Of a stretch of 64,000 nt of DNA, positions 1 to 11,200 are shown piece after piece. Below the pieces are notes generated by a model. The model saw nothing but the letters and a program-made list of their open reading frames with translations, was not told where the DNA came from and ran no database searches. The stretch comes from Mnemiopsis leidyi (taxonomy: Eukaryota > Ctenophora > Tentaculata > Lobata > Bolinopsidae): contig JH153212.1 in assembly GCA_000226015.1 (NCBI GenBank), positions 60,570 through 124,569 of the forward strand, given 5' to 3'. Position numbers and translations under genes: made by a program. Numbering within the stretch: the first letter of the stretch is position 1; every line of letters begins with the position of its first letter.

Positions 1-227
1 TAAATACTTAATATCAATGTATTCCAACCAAGGAGCCATCTTGTGTAGGCCTGGCTTGCCAGGCAAATCTACGTTTTGGTTTTCCGTCATTTGGTACAGT
101 GTTTGGCCTAACTTTTCGAGCAGTCTATTTCTTTTCTCCTGGTCTCGTTGTATTTTTATCTATACCATTCATTCATGTATAATTCACTGTACTATTTGAA
201 AAGTTTTCAATAAAAAAAACTGTACAG
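1..227 (+). other. intron end upstream of the first visible exon
   Basis: No open reading frame with family features is seen here. The stretch ends in TGTACAG, which works as a 3' splice acceptor for the cysteine-rich gene beginning at 228. The polypyrimidine tract is poor and A-rich. The most likely reading is the tail of an intron whose upstream exons, including the signal peptide, lie before the window. Confidence 0.5.
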
Positions 228-1710
228 GAGGAAGCCACTGGGACATCGACACTCTCACCTGTCTATTGTGTCCGGAGAATACTTACAGTAAAGAAAACTC
301 GACACACTGCACTCCGTGTCCCGAAAATAGCTCTTCTCTACCAGGAGCAGAGCAGTGTAACTGTGACAGAAACTTCTACAAACCCGGAAGCGGAGAAGAA
401 TGTTGGAAATGTCCCCCGGACACCACCTCGACCCTTGTCAGACGTTGCCTGACCTGCTGCCGCGAAGCGGCAGCCCCCGCGCGCGAAAATGGGCCGCAAC
501 GCAAGGCAACTCGACCCCCGGATCCACGTTCTGCAGCTGTACTCCGGGACTGTTCTTCTCTCTGGGGTACTGTCAGACATGTCCTAGTGACACCTACAGT
601 CCGGGCAATGTCACCGAGTGTGAGACGTGTCCGGAAGGATCTTCTTCCCATCCGGGAGCCGGTGTGTGCGAGTGTAGTGGTGGTCTCTTCATCAACAGTT
701 CCGGGCTCTGTGAACCTTGTAGCGGGGACACTTACAGTTACAAGGGAAGTAGCTCCTGTACACCCTGTCCGGGGAACTACACTTCCAGGCTCTACCAGTC
801 TTACTGTGAGTGTCCGGCAGGAATGTACTGGAACTACCCTCTAAGGAACTGCGTAGAGTGTCCACCAGATCACTACAACCACCAGACTAACCAGACACGA
901 TGCAAGGAGTGTCCCGAACACGCGCACTCTCAGTCCGGTTCTGAAGGTTGTAGCTGTAACGCAGGTTACAAACTTCTCAACCTCTCCCAATGTGAGATGT
1001 GTCCTGAAAACCACTTCAGTCGGGCAGGTTCCCTGTCTTGTCAGCCTTGTCCCAACTTCAAAGTTGCAGCTCCAGGTTCAGACCGCTGCTACCGCTGTAC
1101 CCTCGGTCAGTACTGGGAGAATGACACGTGTATTCAGTGTCCGGAACATCTGTATGGGGATGGAGTGCAGTGTTTGGAGTGTCCTGGAGAGTTCCAAGTA
1201 GACCAGGGGTTGTGTTTTAAAGTAGCAGACAGAAACAGTCTAGCTAACCTGGTACAGCCCTTGGAAACTGCTATTATCGCTCTGGGGTCCTTACTGCTAT
1301 TTGTATATTTTGCTGTTGTGGGGATGATAGTTTGGAACGTACATTCGAGTAGATTTGGGAAGAAAACAGGAAACGGAGTGAACGTAGACCAAAGTGAGCT
1401 ACAAAGATTACAGCCTGCTGCGGATGAAGACGTTCCTGGTCTCAACATGGAAACTGATTTGGAGGAAAACGATACAGAAAGGTTTGGTAGGTTGTATGAT
1501 GATCATGACAAGGTCGAGATTGATGTTCCTAGTGGGGAAGAAATGTGGAGGATCAGAAAGAGTCAGGTAGTGAAACTGCCGAGGTTGAAAGTAACATTTA
1601 TGAGGACATTTAAAGTGTGTGCGTGTTTTCAAAAAATCTTGTACAATTCTGTTCTACTTCTATGCGTATGCAGATTAAGTGTGCGTATATGTTTGTTATA
1701 TTATGTATAA
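228..1710 (+). CDS. Cys-rich (ephrin-receptor-like GCC2/GCC3 type) single-pass membrane protein, 5' partial
   Basis: This looks like the C-terminal part of a type I surface protein. The exon opens after an acceptor at 226-227 with two bases completing a codon. It encodes five to six tandem modules with the spacing C..CP..TYS...C..CP...S..PGA..C.C..G, as in the Tyr-kinase-ephrin-receptor-like (GCC2_GCC3) family. Several NXT/NXS glycosylation sites are visible. One hydrophobic helix (about 1258-1335, LETAIIALGSLLLFVYFAVV) is followed by an acidic cytoplasmic tail ending at the stop at 1708-1710. The reading frame is interrupted at 435-509 by a GC-rich insertion. Removing 83 bp restores a module of normal length (TSTPGSTFC aligned to SSSHPGAGVC). 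The last ~40 residues are Cys/Leu-rich and less typical, so a missed terminal intron is possible. AATAAA at 1791-1796 fits as its poly(A) signal. The family call is good; the specific function is unknown. Confidence 0.75.
435..509. mobile_element. 75-bp GC-rich MITE-like insertion with 8-bp target duplication
   Basis: The octamer CTCGACCC occurs at 427-434 and again at 510-517, flanking 75 bp that is far more GC-rich than its surroundings. The ends form imperfect terminal inverted repeats: TTGTCAGACGTTGC against TTGCCTTGCGTTGC read from the other end, 10 of 14 matching. Inside is a perfect 8-bp hairpin with a GAA loop (456-474). An 8-bp target duplication is typical of hAT and some other DNA transposons, but I do not recognise the family. 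The insert breaks the frame of the Cys-rich gene by two bases. A GT-AG pair at 444-505 (62 nt) would splice it out in frame, leaving seven extra residues. It may therefore act as a young intron (introner-like) or simply be a disruptive allele. Confidence 0.7.
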
Positions 1711-1790
1711 TTCCTTTTGATTGCATTTTTATTTTGCGATTGTTAATTAGGTAATTTCTAAGTTTCAAACAAACGCTTTATCAAGATGTC

Positions 1791-1796
1791 AATAAA
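1791..1796 (+). terminator. poly(A) signal of the Cys-rich gene
   Basis: AATAAA lies 80 bp after the stop of the plus-strand gene. A minus-strand AATAAA (1733-1728) that could serve the convergent pentraxin-like paralogue lies upstream of it, so the two 3' ends may overlap. Confidence 0.5.
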
Positions 1797-1977
1797 AGTA
1801 TTCTTTAGATAAATAGTATGAAAATTGAATTCCGAAAGAAAACCATTATCAATAACAGTTTGGCAGCCGTATGAGTTTTATATTTTCATACAATGCTAGA
1901 CGCACTACCAAACAATCGGCATAATGATTATCCTCGAGTCTTCTCACACAAAGTAGAAACGTATTTGATCCAGCTGG

Positions 1978-2798
1978 TTAGATCCCGGATTGGAGACATA
2001 CCATGTTGTCTTCATGTCGACGTTTTAGATAGTTGATGACGTCATTTGTTATGTTCATTCCCACAAATAGACCTGTAGGTAAAAACATGAATAAATAAGA
2101 GTCTTATAAATAAATGAGAGTCTTATTTTAATACTGTGTACTACATATTAAGGGCATTTTAGTGCATAATTATAGTGCTGGCTTCTCAAGTGCTAGCTAA
2201 TATTAAATAAACTCGTTAATAAGATTGATATCCTACAAGATATCATATTAGTCTCTTCACCTAGAAAGTTTCTGGTAGATTCCAGTTCTTGTGATTGAGC
2301 CATCTCCTTAGTCAGCTTCTTGTTCAAAAACTTTTCCGAATACAGAACGTCCCATCTACTATAAACTTCTTTTTTCTTGGCAGTTTCCAGTTCCCTTAAA
2401 GTTTGATTTAACGATTCCTTGATGCTTTCTGATTTTTCTGTGGACTCAGACATGACATCGTTCAGACCGGCAAGATCCAGTTCGGTTCTATTAAGTCTGG
2501 CCAAGATGCCAACCATGTTTGTTTTCATCGTTGTCAGCTGATCTTTCTCATTCTGTATCTCAACTTGAGTGTTTCTGATGGTGTTTCCTAGACTGGCAAA
2601 TGTCTCGTTGGATCGGTCTAATCTAGATTTTGCAACTTCAAATTCATTGCTAAAGTTTGCTTTAACCTGTGCTATTCCTTCCTTAGCAGCCCTCAATCTT
2701 TTCAAGATATCATCCAATACCTCCATCCGGTTTGAATTTGCTTCAACAGAAACGGTGGTAGAAAGCAGATAAAACAAAGGGAATAGAACTGTGATCAT
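1978..2798 (-). CDS. secreted coiled-coil protein, pentraxin-less paralogue
   Basis: Two exons are seen: 2798-2261 and 2072-1978, with a GT-AG intron; the predicted length is 210 aa. It starts with a clear signal peptide (MITVLFPLFYLLSTTVS) and goes straight into a long heptad-like coiled coil with several N-glycosylation sites. It ends with the family's conserved block (LETAKKKEVYSRWDVLYSEK) and a separate 30-residue exon beginning LFVGMNITNDVI. The coiled coil and C-terminal exon align closely to the paralogue at 7052-5650, but the whole pentraxin domain is missing. Exon 2 and the donor context are conserved in all three copies. A tandem repeat starts about 8 bp upstream of the ATG, so the promoter side of this copy has been rebuilt. 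It is probably secreted and could oligomerise with its neighbours (inference). Confidence 0.8.
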
Positions 2799-2805
2799 GC
2801 TAGTG

Positions 2806-3178
2806 TTGTATTGAATTAGCTAATTAACTAATTAACGATACTGTAGTACTGAATTAACTAATTAACTAATTAACGATACTGTAGTACTAGTTGAATTTAA
2901 CGATTTTGTAGTACTGAATTAACTAATTAACTAATTAAATTTAATGATTTTGTAGTATTGAATTAACTAATTAACGATTCTGTAGTATTGAATTAACTTA
3001 TTAAATTTAACGATTTTGTAGTACTGAATTAACTAATTAACGATTCTGTAGTATTGAATTAACTTATTGAATTTAACGATTTTGTAGTACTGAATTAACT
3101 AATTAACTAATTAACGATACTGTTGTACTGAATTAACTAATTAACGATCCTGTAGGTTTGAATTAACTAATTAACGAT
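2806..3178. repeat. minisatellite of GAATTAACTAATTAACGATT-type units
   Basis: Around a dozen AT-rich units of roughly 28-45 bp share GAATTAACTAATTAACGAT followed by a TGTAGTA box. Some units have extra TAACTAAT blocks or a GAATTTAACGATTTTG variant. The array starts immediately upstream of the start codon of the pentraxin-less paralogue. Confidence 0.85.
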
Positions 3179-3790
3179 TGGCTATGTATGTGTTAAACAG
3201 CTAGAGCGGAATAAACGAATAAGATGCGTATATGCCTGAGTTGCGCAGAAAATAAAGTATTATTGGATCTGTAAATGGACATGACTGTGCATTGAAATTT
3301 TAGATGCCTTTTTTGAATTGAGATAAAATGATATTTTCGACTTCATGTATAGCAGAGGTAATTTGGTTACAAAATGAACTCTGCATTTTCTTGTGCATTT
3401 TAGAAACTTAGTGTTAAAAGGTGAAATTTCGAAGTTTCTTAGATAAGTTAAGGGAGTTAAAGTATTTTCGTGTGAAAAACAACATTTGCAAGATCAGATT
3501 TACCAACCTGTTACAAAATGATTTACATTTTAACTTATATTCATAAAATTTTAAATTTGTAACTATAAATCGTTTTTGCAGAAATGTTACATTTCAACCA
3601 AAAATCAAAAAGTTTAACATCATCGGGGATTTTACTTAGTGCGTTTCGTCCCGAAGGAGAGGTAAAGGACCCGGGGTCCTTTAGTCCTTAGGAACCCGGA
3701 CAGAACCCCTATAAGTTTAACATCTAACTCTCCACCCCGAAAGTTCTGCAAGGATTCTCGCAGTCTCGCATTATAATATCACATTCCTGA
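3179..3790. other. intergenic spacer between paralogues
   Basis: AT-rich and without a supported exon. One short GC-rich patch near 3660-3715 contains the palindrome GGACCCGGGGTCC. Nothing else is recognised. Confidence 0.5.
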
Positions 3791-5175
3791 TTAGAGACAT
3801 ACCACATCCTCCTCATGCCGACCTTTTAGATATCTGATGACATCATCTGTTATGTTCATTCCCACAAATAGACCTGTAGGGAAAACTATTAGAGATGAGA
3901 AAAGGAGAAATAAGAAAACCGAATTTAGATGTTTGGTGAATCGCCCATGTTTAAATATAAACGCTGCATTCCAAACAAAATTGGCACTAAGTAGTTTTTG
4001 GAACTTTCATCGACCAGCAATAAAAAATGTTTGCCTTGACTTAAATTGAAATCAAGCAAAAAATGGATTTCAAAGAAATAATTTTTCCTACCTAGCAAGC
4101 CCCCATTGGATTCCAGTTCTCTGTCCTGTACCATCTCCTTAGTCAGCTTCTTGTTTAAAAACTTTTCCGAGTACAGAACGTCCCATTTACTGTAAACCTC
4201 TTTTTTCTTGGCAGTTTCCAGTTCACTTAAAGTTTCATTCCAGGATTCTGTAATAGCTTGCAACTTCTCATTTGATTGCTCCAGATCTTCTTTTGTGTCC
4301 GCCAACTCTTGCTCAGTGCTGTTGAGCTTTGTCAGGATTTCTGCAAGGATTGTCTGGACGGCTGCCAACTGTTTCTCGGTCTCAGCTAACTTACGCTCGG
4401 AGACTTCCAATCTTTTCAAAATCCCATCAGAAATTACCGACTGCGGTGTCGAATCGTCCTCTGTTTCCTGGTCTTGTTCAGCAGGTGCTTGTCCTTCAGA
4501 CCCAATACACATTGGTATCTCTGTAACGGAGCCACTTCTTGGTTTCAACAAGATGTCCTCCCATCTAAAGGTCCGGTAAGCGTCTAGCCTGATCTCCTCT
4601 TCCGAACAAATGCTTGCTGACATTCGTTTAACTTCCTCAAGACTAAGCACCTTCCTGAAGATGTTCAACTTAAACAGATCACCTCCCAAAATGTAATTAG
4701 AGCGTCTGGAAGAAGCTACATTCCCAACCGCGAATTTTCCCCCACTAGCCCCTTCTATCTTCCAATGTCGGGTAAGCTTCGACCCTGCCACCTCCCCGTT
4801 CAGATATACAGTAGTGGTATAATCAGAGCTACTCCAAGTCATACAGACATGGAACCACTCTCCGTCTGGAATGTCCCCGTACTCAGTACGGAGGTTGAGA
4901 TGGCTTCCAACCACGTAGTTGTGGTTACCCCGGGAACCAAGTAAGAAGCCGTATGTGTGAGGATAATAGTGTAGTATAACTGGGTAGGGGGAGTTGAACC
5001 ATCTTCTAACCCAGGTGCATACACTGAGCTGGGTTTCCAGTTCAGTGAGGTCAGAGTGGGACCACGTGATGTGGTCACCGGTTGTGTTGCCAAAACGTAA
5101 ACCTTTTTGGGCTTCTTCCGCGATGGAGGGTGAGGAGACTAAGAAGATCAATAAAGCTAACAAAACAGGTAGCAT
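3791..5175 (-). CDS. secreted pentraxin-domain/coiled-coil protein (paralogue 2)
   Basis: Exons are 5175-4092 and 3873-3791, joined by a GT-AG intron; the product is 388 aa. Residues 1-19 form a signal peptide (MLPVLLALLIFLVSSPSIA). Residues ~25-225 are a LamG/pentraxin-type lectin fold, and they contain HVCMTWSS, which fits the pentraxin signature HxCx[ST]Wx[ST]. An Asp/Glu-rich linker and a coiled coil (~250-330) follow, then the conserved AKKKEVYSKWDVLYSEK block and the GLFVGMNITDDVI exon. This order, lectin domain first and coiled coil last, is the reverse of vertebrate long pentraxins. Its coiled coil is shorter than in the other two copies. Likely role: a secreted multimeric recognition or matrix protein (inference from family). 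The ATG is chosen because it begins the signal peptide and follows an AAA context. Confidence 0.85.
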
Positions 5176-5649
5176 TTTGAATGGTCCTTAATTGAGGTCA
5201 GTCCAGTAAATGACAACAGTAGATTCCATACCTGGGTGAAAGGAAAGCAGGTTGAGAGGAATTTTTCATAATTATTATATCAATATGGAACTGTGCATAT
5301 CAAAATAATTGTAGTACAATTCAATACGCAAATAATCTATATCACTATAAGTCAGTTTCATTGAAGACAAGGTAGATATAACAATGCAAAATTAAGCGAC
5401 AAGCATGAAATGCAGTAAATCTATTGTAATTTGAGGAGTCAAATGCCAGTTGTTTTCACAATATTGAAATGAGTGGATTCTTAACTTTTAAATAAAAATG
5501 ATTTCAAATACCAAAAACTAATCCGCTTGTTAAAATATATCATAAACAAAACTAGAACATTGATGAATAAAATTTTGGTTTTCATCTGAACCCCCGAAGT
5601 GTTTAAAACCCAATGGTCCATGTTGAAAGTTCTACAAAGGTCCTCACTG
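5176..5649. other. intergenic spacer between paralogues 2 and 3
   Basis: About 470 bp of AT-rich sequence. It should hold the promoter of paralogue 2 and the 3' end of paralogue 3. I see no TATA element or other motif I would defend. Confidence 0.4.
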
Positions 5650-7052
5650 TTAGATCTCGGAGTGGAGACATACCATGTTCTCTTCGTGTCGACGTTTTAG
5701 ATAGCTGATGACGTCATTTGTTATGTTCATTCCCACAAATATACCTGTCGGCAAAAACATCAGAATGGGTAAAGGAGAAATGGGAATCATTTTTTCTGCC
5801 ATTTCTGAAATTTGAATATTAACGCAGTATTCCAAACAAAATTCGCATTAAAAAAACTAACAATCTCAATCCTACCTAGCAAGCCCCCATTAGATTCCAG
5901 TTCTCTGTCCTGTACCATCTCCTTAGTCAGCTTCTTGTTTAAAAACATTTCCGAATACAGAACATCCCACCTGCTGTAAACTTCTTTTTTCTTGGCAGTT
6001 TCCAGTTCACTTAAAGTTTCATTCCAGGATTCCGCGATGCTTTGTAAGTTCTCTTCCGATAGAACCAGGTCCTCTCTAGCCTCCGCAAGATCCTGCTCAG
6101 TACTGTTTAGCTTTGTTACGATATTGTCCATAGCAGTATGCATTACTGCCAGTGCCTCCCTAGCAATACGCAGCTCTTCTTGGGTATCCCTCAGCGATAT
6201 GTTAAGTCTTTCAAAATTATCTTCAGACCTCTGCAACCTTGCTTTGGTTACCTCCAGTTCCTCATTCAGATCAGTTTTAATCTGTGTTAATTCATCCTCA
6301 GTTTCCTGTAACCTATCCAGAATATTGTCCAGTACTTCAGGTTCACTTCTCGAGTCTTGGATGATTGTAGGTTCTCCATTGTCACACATGGATATCTCTG
6401 TAACGGATCCACTCCTCGGTTTCAACACGATATCCTCCCACCTAAGACCCCCATATCGATTTAACCTCGCCTCCTCATTAGAACATATATTAGCCGACAT
6501 CCTTGAAATTTCAGATAAACTAAGCCTCGTGCTGAAGATGTTCAGTTTATACAGGTCACCCCCGAATATATAATCCGGGTGTTTTGATGTAGCCAAGTTT
6601 CCGATAGACATTCTACCTCGACTAACTCCCGAAACTTGCCGCTCTCGAGTTTTCTTCTGTCCTATCTGCTGTCCGTTGAGATAGACAGTAGACAGGTAAT
6701 CAGAGCTGCTCCATGTCAGACAGAGATGGAACCATTGTTCATCAGGGACAGAACTGTACTTGTTCATCAGGTCTATGTTAGTCCCGACCACGTAGTTATG
6801 GTTACCCCTGGCTCCTAACAGAAACGCCCCGCTGTGAGGGTAGTAATGCAGCACCACCGGGAGAAGAGAGTTGAACCTCCTTTTTATCCAACCACAGACA
6901 CTGAACTGAGATGAGAAGGCACTGAGGTCGGGTTCAGTCCACTGGATGTAATCTCTACTTGTACCCCCAAAACGGAGAGCACCTGTGGAGCTCCCTGCAG
7001 TGATAAGAGGTAAGAACGCTAGCCCTAGCCAGACGACAGAGAATGACAGCAT
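5650..7052 (-). CDS. secreted pentraxin-domain/coiled-coil protein (paralogue 3)
   Basis: Exons are 7052-5876 and 5744-5650; the product is 423 aa. I choose the ATG at 7052 because it directly opens a good signal peptide (MLSFSVVWLGLAFLPLITA); an in-frame ATG at 7085 would add 11 residues. The pentraxin/LamG domain occupies about residues 24-225 and has the signature HLCLTWSS. A long coiled coil with NXS/T sites follows (~235-350), then the family block and the GIFVGMNITNDVI exon. Domain order and exon phases match paralogue 2, and the coiled coil matches the pentraxin-less copy, so this is the most complete member of the tandem cluster. Confidence 0.85.
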
Positions 7053-8259
7053 GGTTTTAGCAGGTTTGGTTAAGATGATCAACAATCAGAGTTCGTGAAT
7101 CAATCTTAATGAAGTAGAGCTGGATAAGCTACATTGAATCTCAGCCGAACACTAAAACAGTAAATTTATCTTGGTTAAGTGAAATACTAGAAGCCAGGTC
7201 ATAATATGTGTTTTCTGTTAGTTTCTTGTGTTTTCAGGGGTTCCGCCAAATATTTTTGTAATCTAATGCGCCTGAATATATTCCTATAACTTGTTATCAG
7301 TTCTACGGGACCTATAATTCTAGAGAATTCAAATAAGAATACAGAGAAATGTGTAATGTCAGAGAGGGCACCCGTTCAAACCAATTTATTTTCTACCAGA
7401 ATATTCACAGCATGCAGTCCAGAGTATCTTTTGTCATAATTGACTCAGAGACAGTAGGACGCTGAGAGAATATTGTTGAGAATTGGAAGCGTGAGACAAA
7501 GCCATGCTTCAAAAACTGACTTGATAATTCTTTTAATTAAAATTGATTATTTGTATACTAGGTCACCGTTTTATCTTAACTTAAACCCGATCACCTTTGT
7601 AATTTGCATACATCTGGATTAATAATTAAAGCAAAACGAAATAGAGCCTTCAATTAACTCAGGTGGTAGAAACGAGCTAATTTTGAGTCTGCGGTTAACT
7701 TTAGAATGAATTACAGTTTTTATAGTAAATAACCAAAACAGGAATTTTATAATTAGAACTTTTATCACACACAACATAGTCCATGCCTTTGCCAGAATAA
7801 ATGTCGAAGATACACTTACAGCAATTTTATTGACTCTTGTTATGTTGTTTACCATCGTTACTTTGGAAGCTTGCTTCCAACACAGCACGTGCAAACACGG
7901 TCAACCTTAACTTCAATTAAGAAATATATTTCAGTGCATCCAGCCGTACACAACTAACTGCATCCTGTACTTCTGCACGCAGCACGGTAATTAAGTTTTC
8001 TAGTGTCTAGCCTTGTACGGTTGTATTGTGCCGTGTTCTGCCATCACGTTCTCTTTCAACTGTTTAAGTCGTTAGTTTAGTCGGTACATCGTCACACACG
8101 TAGTCGTCACGTTTAATCGTATTCGTCACGGTGTTCGTCACGTGTAAGTCGTCAAGTTTGTTTTAAAAACCAGTTGCCAATTTAATTAACTGAAAACCTT
8201 ACATATTCTTTTCAAGTCTCCGCATGGTCACCATAGATTATACCTGATTCCCGGCAGAG
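7053..8259. promoter_or_regulatory. intergenic region with repeated GTCACG motifs before the kelch gene
   Basis: About 1.2 kb separates the divergent pentraxin-like and kelch genes. Most of it is AT-rich and featureless. Between 8088 and 8155 the hexamer GTCACG or a near match occurs five times at roughly 13-19 bp spacing, one within CACGTG. This may be a clustered binding site in the kelch promoter or 5' UTR. No other element is supported. Confidence 0.35.
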
Positions 8260-11200
8260 ATGGAATTTAGAGAGGAGATTTACAACACAAGAGGTTTCAG
8301 TTCGTTTCTTCAATACAGACAAGACAGACGATTCTGCGATATCGCCTTGAAATGTCAGGACAAAACGTTACACGCTCACAAAATCGTCATAGCTTCACAG
8401 AGTCCGTACTTTCACGAGAAGTTAGCTGCCGGTGATGATGATGCTGTCGCTGTGGTTGACATACCGAAACACATTTCTTCAAGCACTGTCGAGTCTGTGC
8501 TAGATTTCATGTACACTGGATCAATAGCTATCGATTCTTTCAACTATCGAGATTTGATGATCGTCCAGAAACTATTTGAGATTCCTGACCTATCAGAAAT
8601 GCTTTACAGAACCTTAAGAAAGTTTATCATTCCTCAAAATATCAGACATTTCATCAAATCGTACCCTGATTTCACGAATATAACAAGCTTAAAAGAACAC
8701 TTTGATCACGTATTTTTGCATTCGTTCGAGGATATTTCTAAAGATTTGCTTAGCGTCGGTCCAGAGCTTCTAAACGTCATTAGTTTATTGGGAAGGGCAG
8801 AACTAAATTTGAAAGAGGAGGAGTCTGTTCACGCGTTTCTTGACAGCTGGCTTTCTCTTAATAGTCTTGAGGTTAGGAACTTTAGCATCCTGCAAAAATA
8901 ATTTTTCTAAAATCACAAAGTACCACAATTGGTAGTCATCGATTGACACTGCAGGTTAAACGATGAAATCTTTTACAAAGCGCAACTAAAACTCATAACA
9001 AATCAGATTACCACAACGGATATAAAAGAAGTGATGAAGTTGGTTTGGTGGCAAGATTTGAATACACAATACCTCAGCTCCATTTATTTCAATGATACCT
9101 CAACCACAGCTGAAGTTCAGAAACCGTTGGCCTACAATACGCTGCAGCAAAAATCCAAGTAACCTTTTCCAAAAGTTTTTCATAAATCATGGTGTTATGA
9201 AAATTCTGCCCCATCGTTTAGGTCTATAATCATAAAATAGTTCAGATCCGACTATTCAGATCCAGTCATATACTGCGCACTTTATACCAAATAAACAAAG
9301 CACTTTTACTCCAGTGGGAATAAAGACGAGTCTAAATATCAGCGTGCTGGCCAATACAAACGGGCCATGTTCGCGGTAGCCAGCTACGAGGGGTCGCACA
9401 TCTGGGAGCTCCTTAGAGCTGACACTAATGATGAAGAGGTAAACGGTGATTTTAATTTATTATTTTATTAAGAAGATAAATAGTTCGTGATTGATGCATC
9501 AATATCCTAGATATAAGTATCTCATAAAATTTCGGACGTAATTTTTCAGTGGTTTGACTTGGGTGAGTGTCCATTGATGAACACAGAAAAAGCGACATGT
9601 TGCTTTTTAGAAGGTTGGCTGTACGTTTTGGGGAACAATGGCGATCTTCTCAGATACTCCGTCTATATTAAGGTGCAAACATTTGGACTAATTTAGTTTT
9701 AACATAAAGTAATCCTCTGCAGAAGTAGGAAACATGTTATTGTTACCATAGTGTTAGTAAATAAGAAAAATAGAGCAATCTGCAGAAAACATTATATTTT
9801 TAGAACATAACCAAAATAAGCAATGCTCTGCAGAAATGGGAAGAATGTCGGAAGACCCCGTACTCAATAGTTCGCTCTCACGTGATGTGTAGATCTGCAA
9901 ACCAACTATTAGTTGTGGGGGGAGACCACTCAACAGGTGATTCATCTAGTGACTAGTGTTTGAGCGAGGAACTGTTTCCTTTCACTCAAGCGAAAAAATA
10001 ATAAACATATCATAAATCGTGGACCATTTTTTGGACACTCCACAAAGGGGCATCCGACATAGCTCCGTTACAGCATTTTCATGAATATGATTTCCCCTGT
10101 ATTAAGTTCGTAGATGAATGATAAATGGTTTGGTTGAGGTTCATCAACTATAGAATAAGGTAGCGGTGGGGAGGTATCTCATTGTAATATTTAAAACTTC
10201 TTAATTTCTCCTCTCTCTCTCTCAGGGCGGTCAGTGATAAGATACGATCAGGTGGAGGACACGTGGTACACGTGCTCAACACTGCCCCGATTTTGTGACA
10301 GGTTCAGTGGGACCAGCGTCAGGGATACTCTCTACATAGGTAGGGCTGAATATGAGCATCCTCCCGACATTTCATTCTCTATTCGTTTTGAATGAGGGTC
10401 GGACACAGTCAGACAATTTGAAACAATCCCTTATTTTAGCTTACAATGATTTTCACGAAAAAAAACTATGAAAGCGGTGTTGGGAGATCCCACAGTGGAA
10501 GCTCTCTAAAGACTGCTGTTCTAGAAAAGGTATAAATACAACTAAGAGAATGGCAGAATGGATTTTGCACTTTGTAGCTTGTAACTTCCAAAAATGTCCT
10601 TTGCTATTTTGCAGATTCTCATGATGATCAGATCAAACCGTTAAAATGTTAAATTAACGCAGAACACATAGGATCGATTTCACTTTCAAATTCCAAATGC
10701 TTTGTACACAAACTTAAATCGACCCTTTTGTGAACTAACTTCAATCCTAAAGAGTGCTCCACTGCAGTTTTATTCAACCGATTTGCAAGATCTTCATTCT
10801 TTGGCGAAAGAAATGCAACCTTTGTGATTATTCAGCTTGTAAATGTGTATACGGGAACTTTAAATAATGGTTTCCCACAAAAAACATTTTCAAACATGAA
10901 GGCTCGGCATGTATATCTATAAATGTCTCATAGTATGAGCTTGGCCTACATTTCAACGATTTTGTCCTTCGATAGCGAATGGCATCTGAAAAATTTTAAC
11001 AAAGCTGCCTACCAAGTAGGGCATCACCAAGGGATGTTACTCCACAAAAAATAAGCTACGCAAATACTTGCAGTACTTTTGTCTGGGATGAAAGTCAGCG
11101 AGACCCCCATTTGTGCTTTGTATCTGCTGAACAATTGATATTGCACTCAAAGCTTGCTTTCATTTGTGGGGATACAAAATCGGAAATTTTGCAATTTTCT

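Noticed and set aside
400-519. Independent start codon at 400 for the Cys-rich gene
   Set aside because: The frame between 400 and 517 crosses the insertion and lacks the Cys pattern; the true frame continues from 228-434.
7619-7894. 91-residue hydrophobic minus-strand frame
   Set aside because: AT-rich composition produces the hydrophobicity; no motif, partner exon or paralogue.
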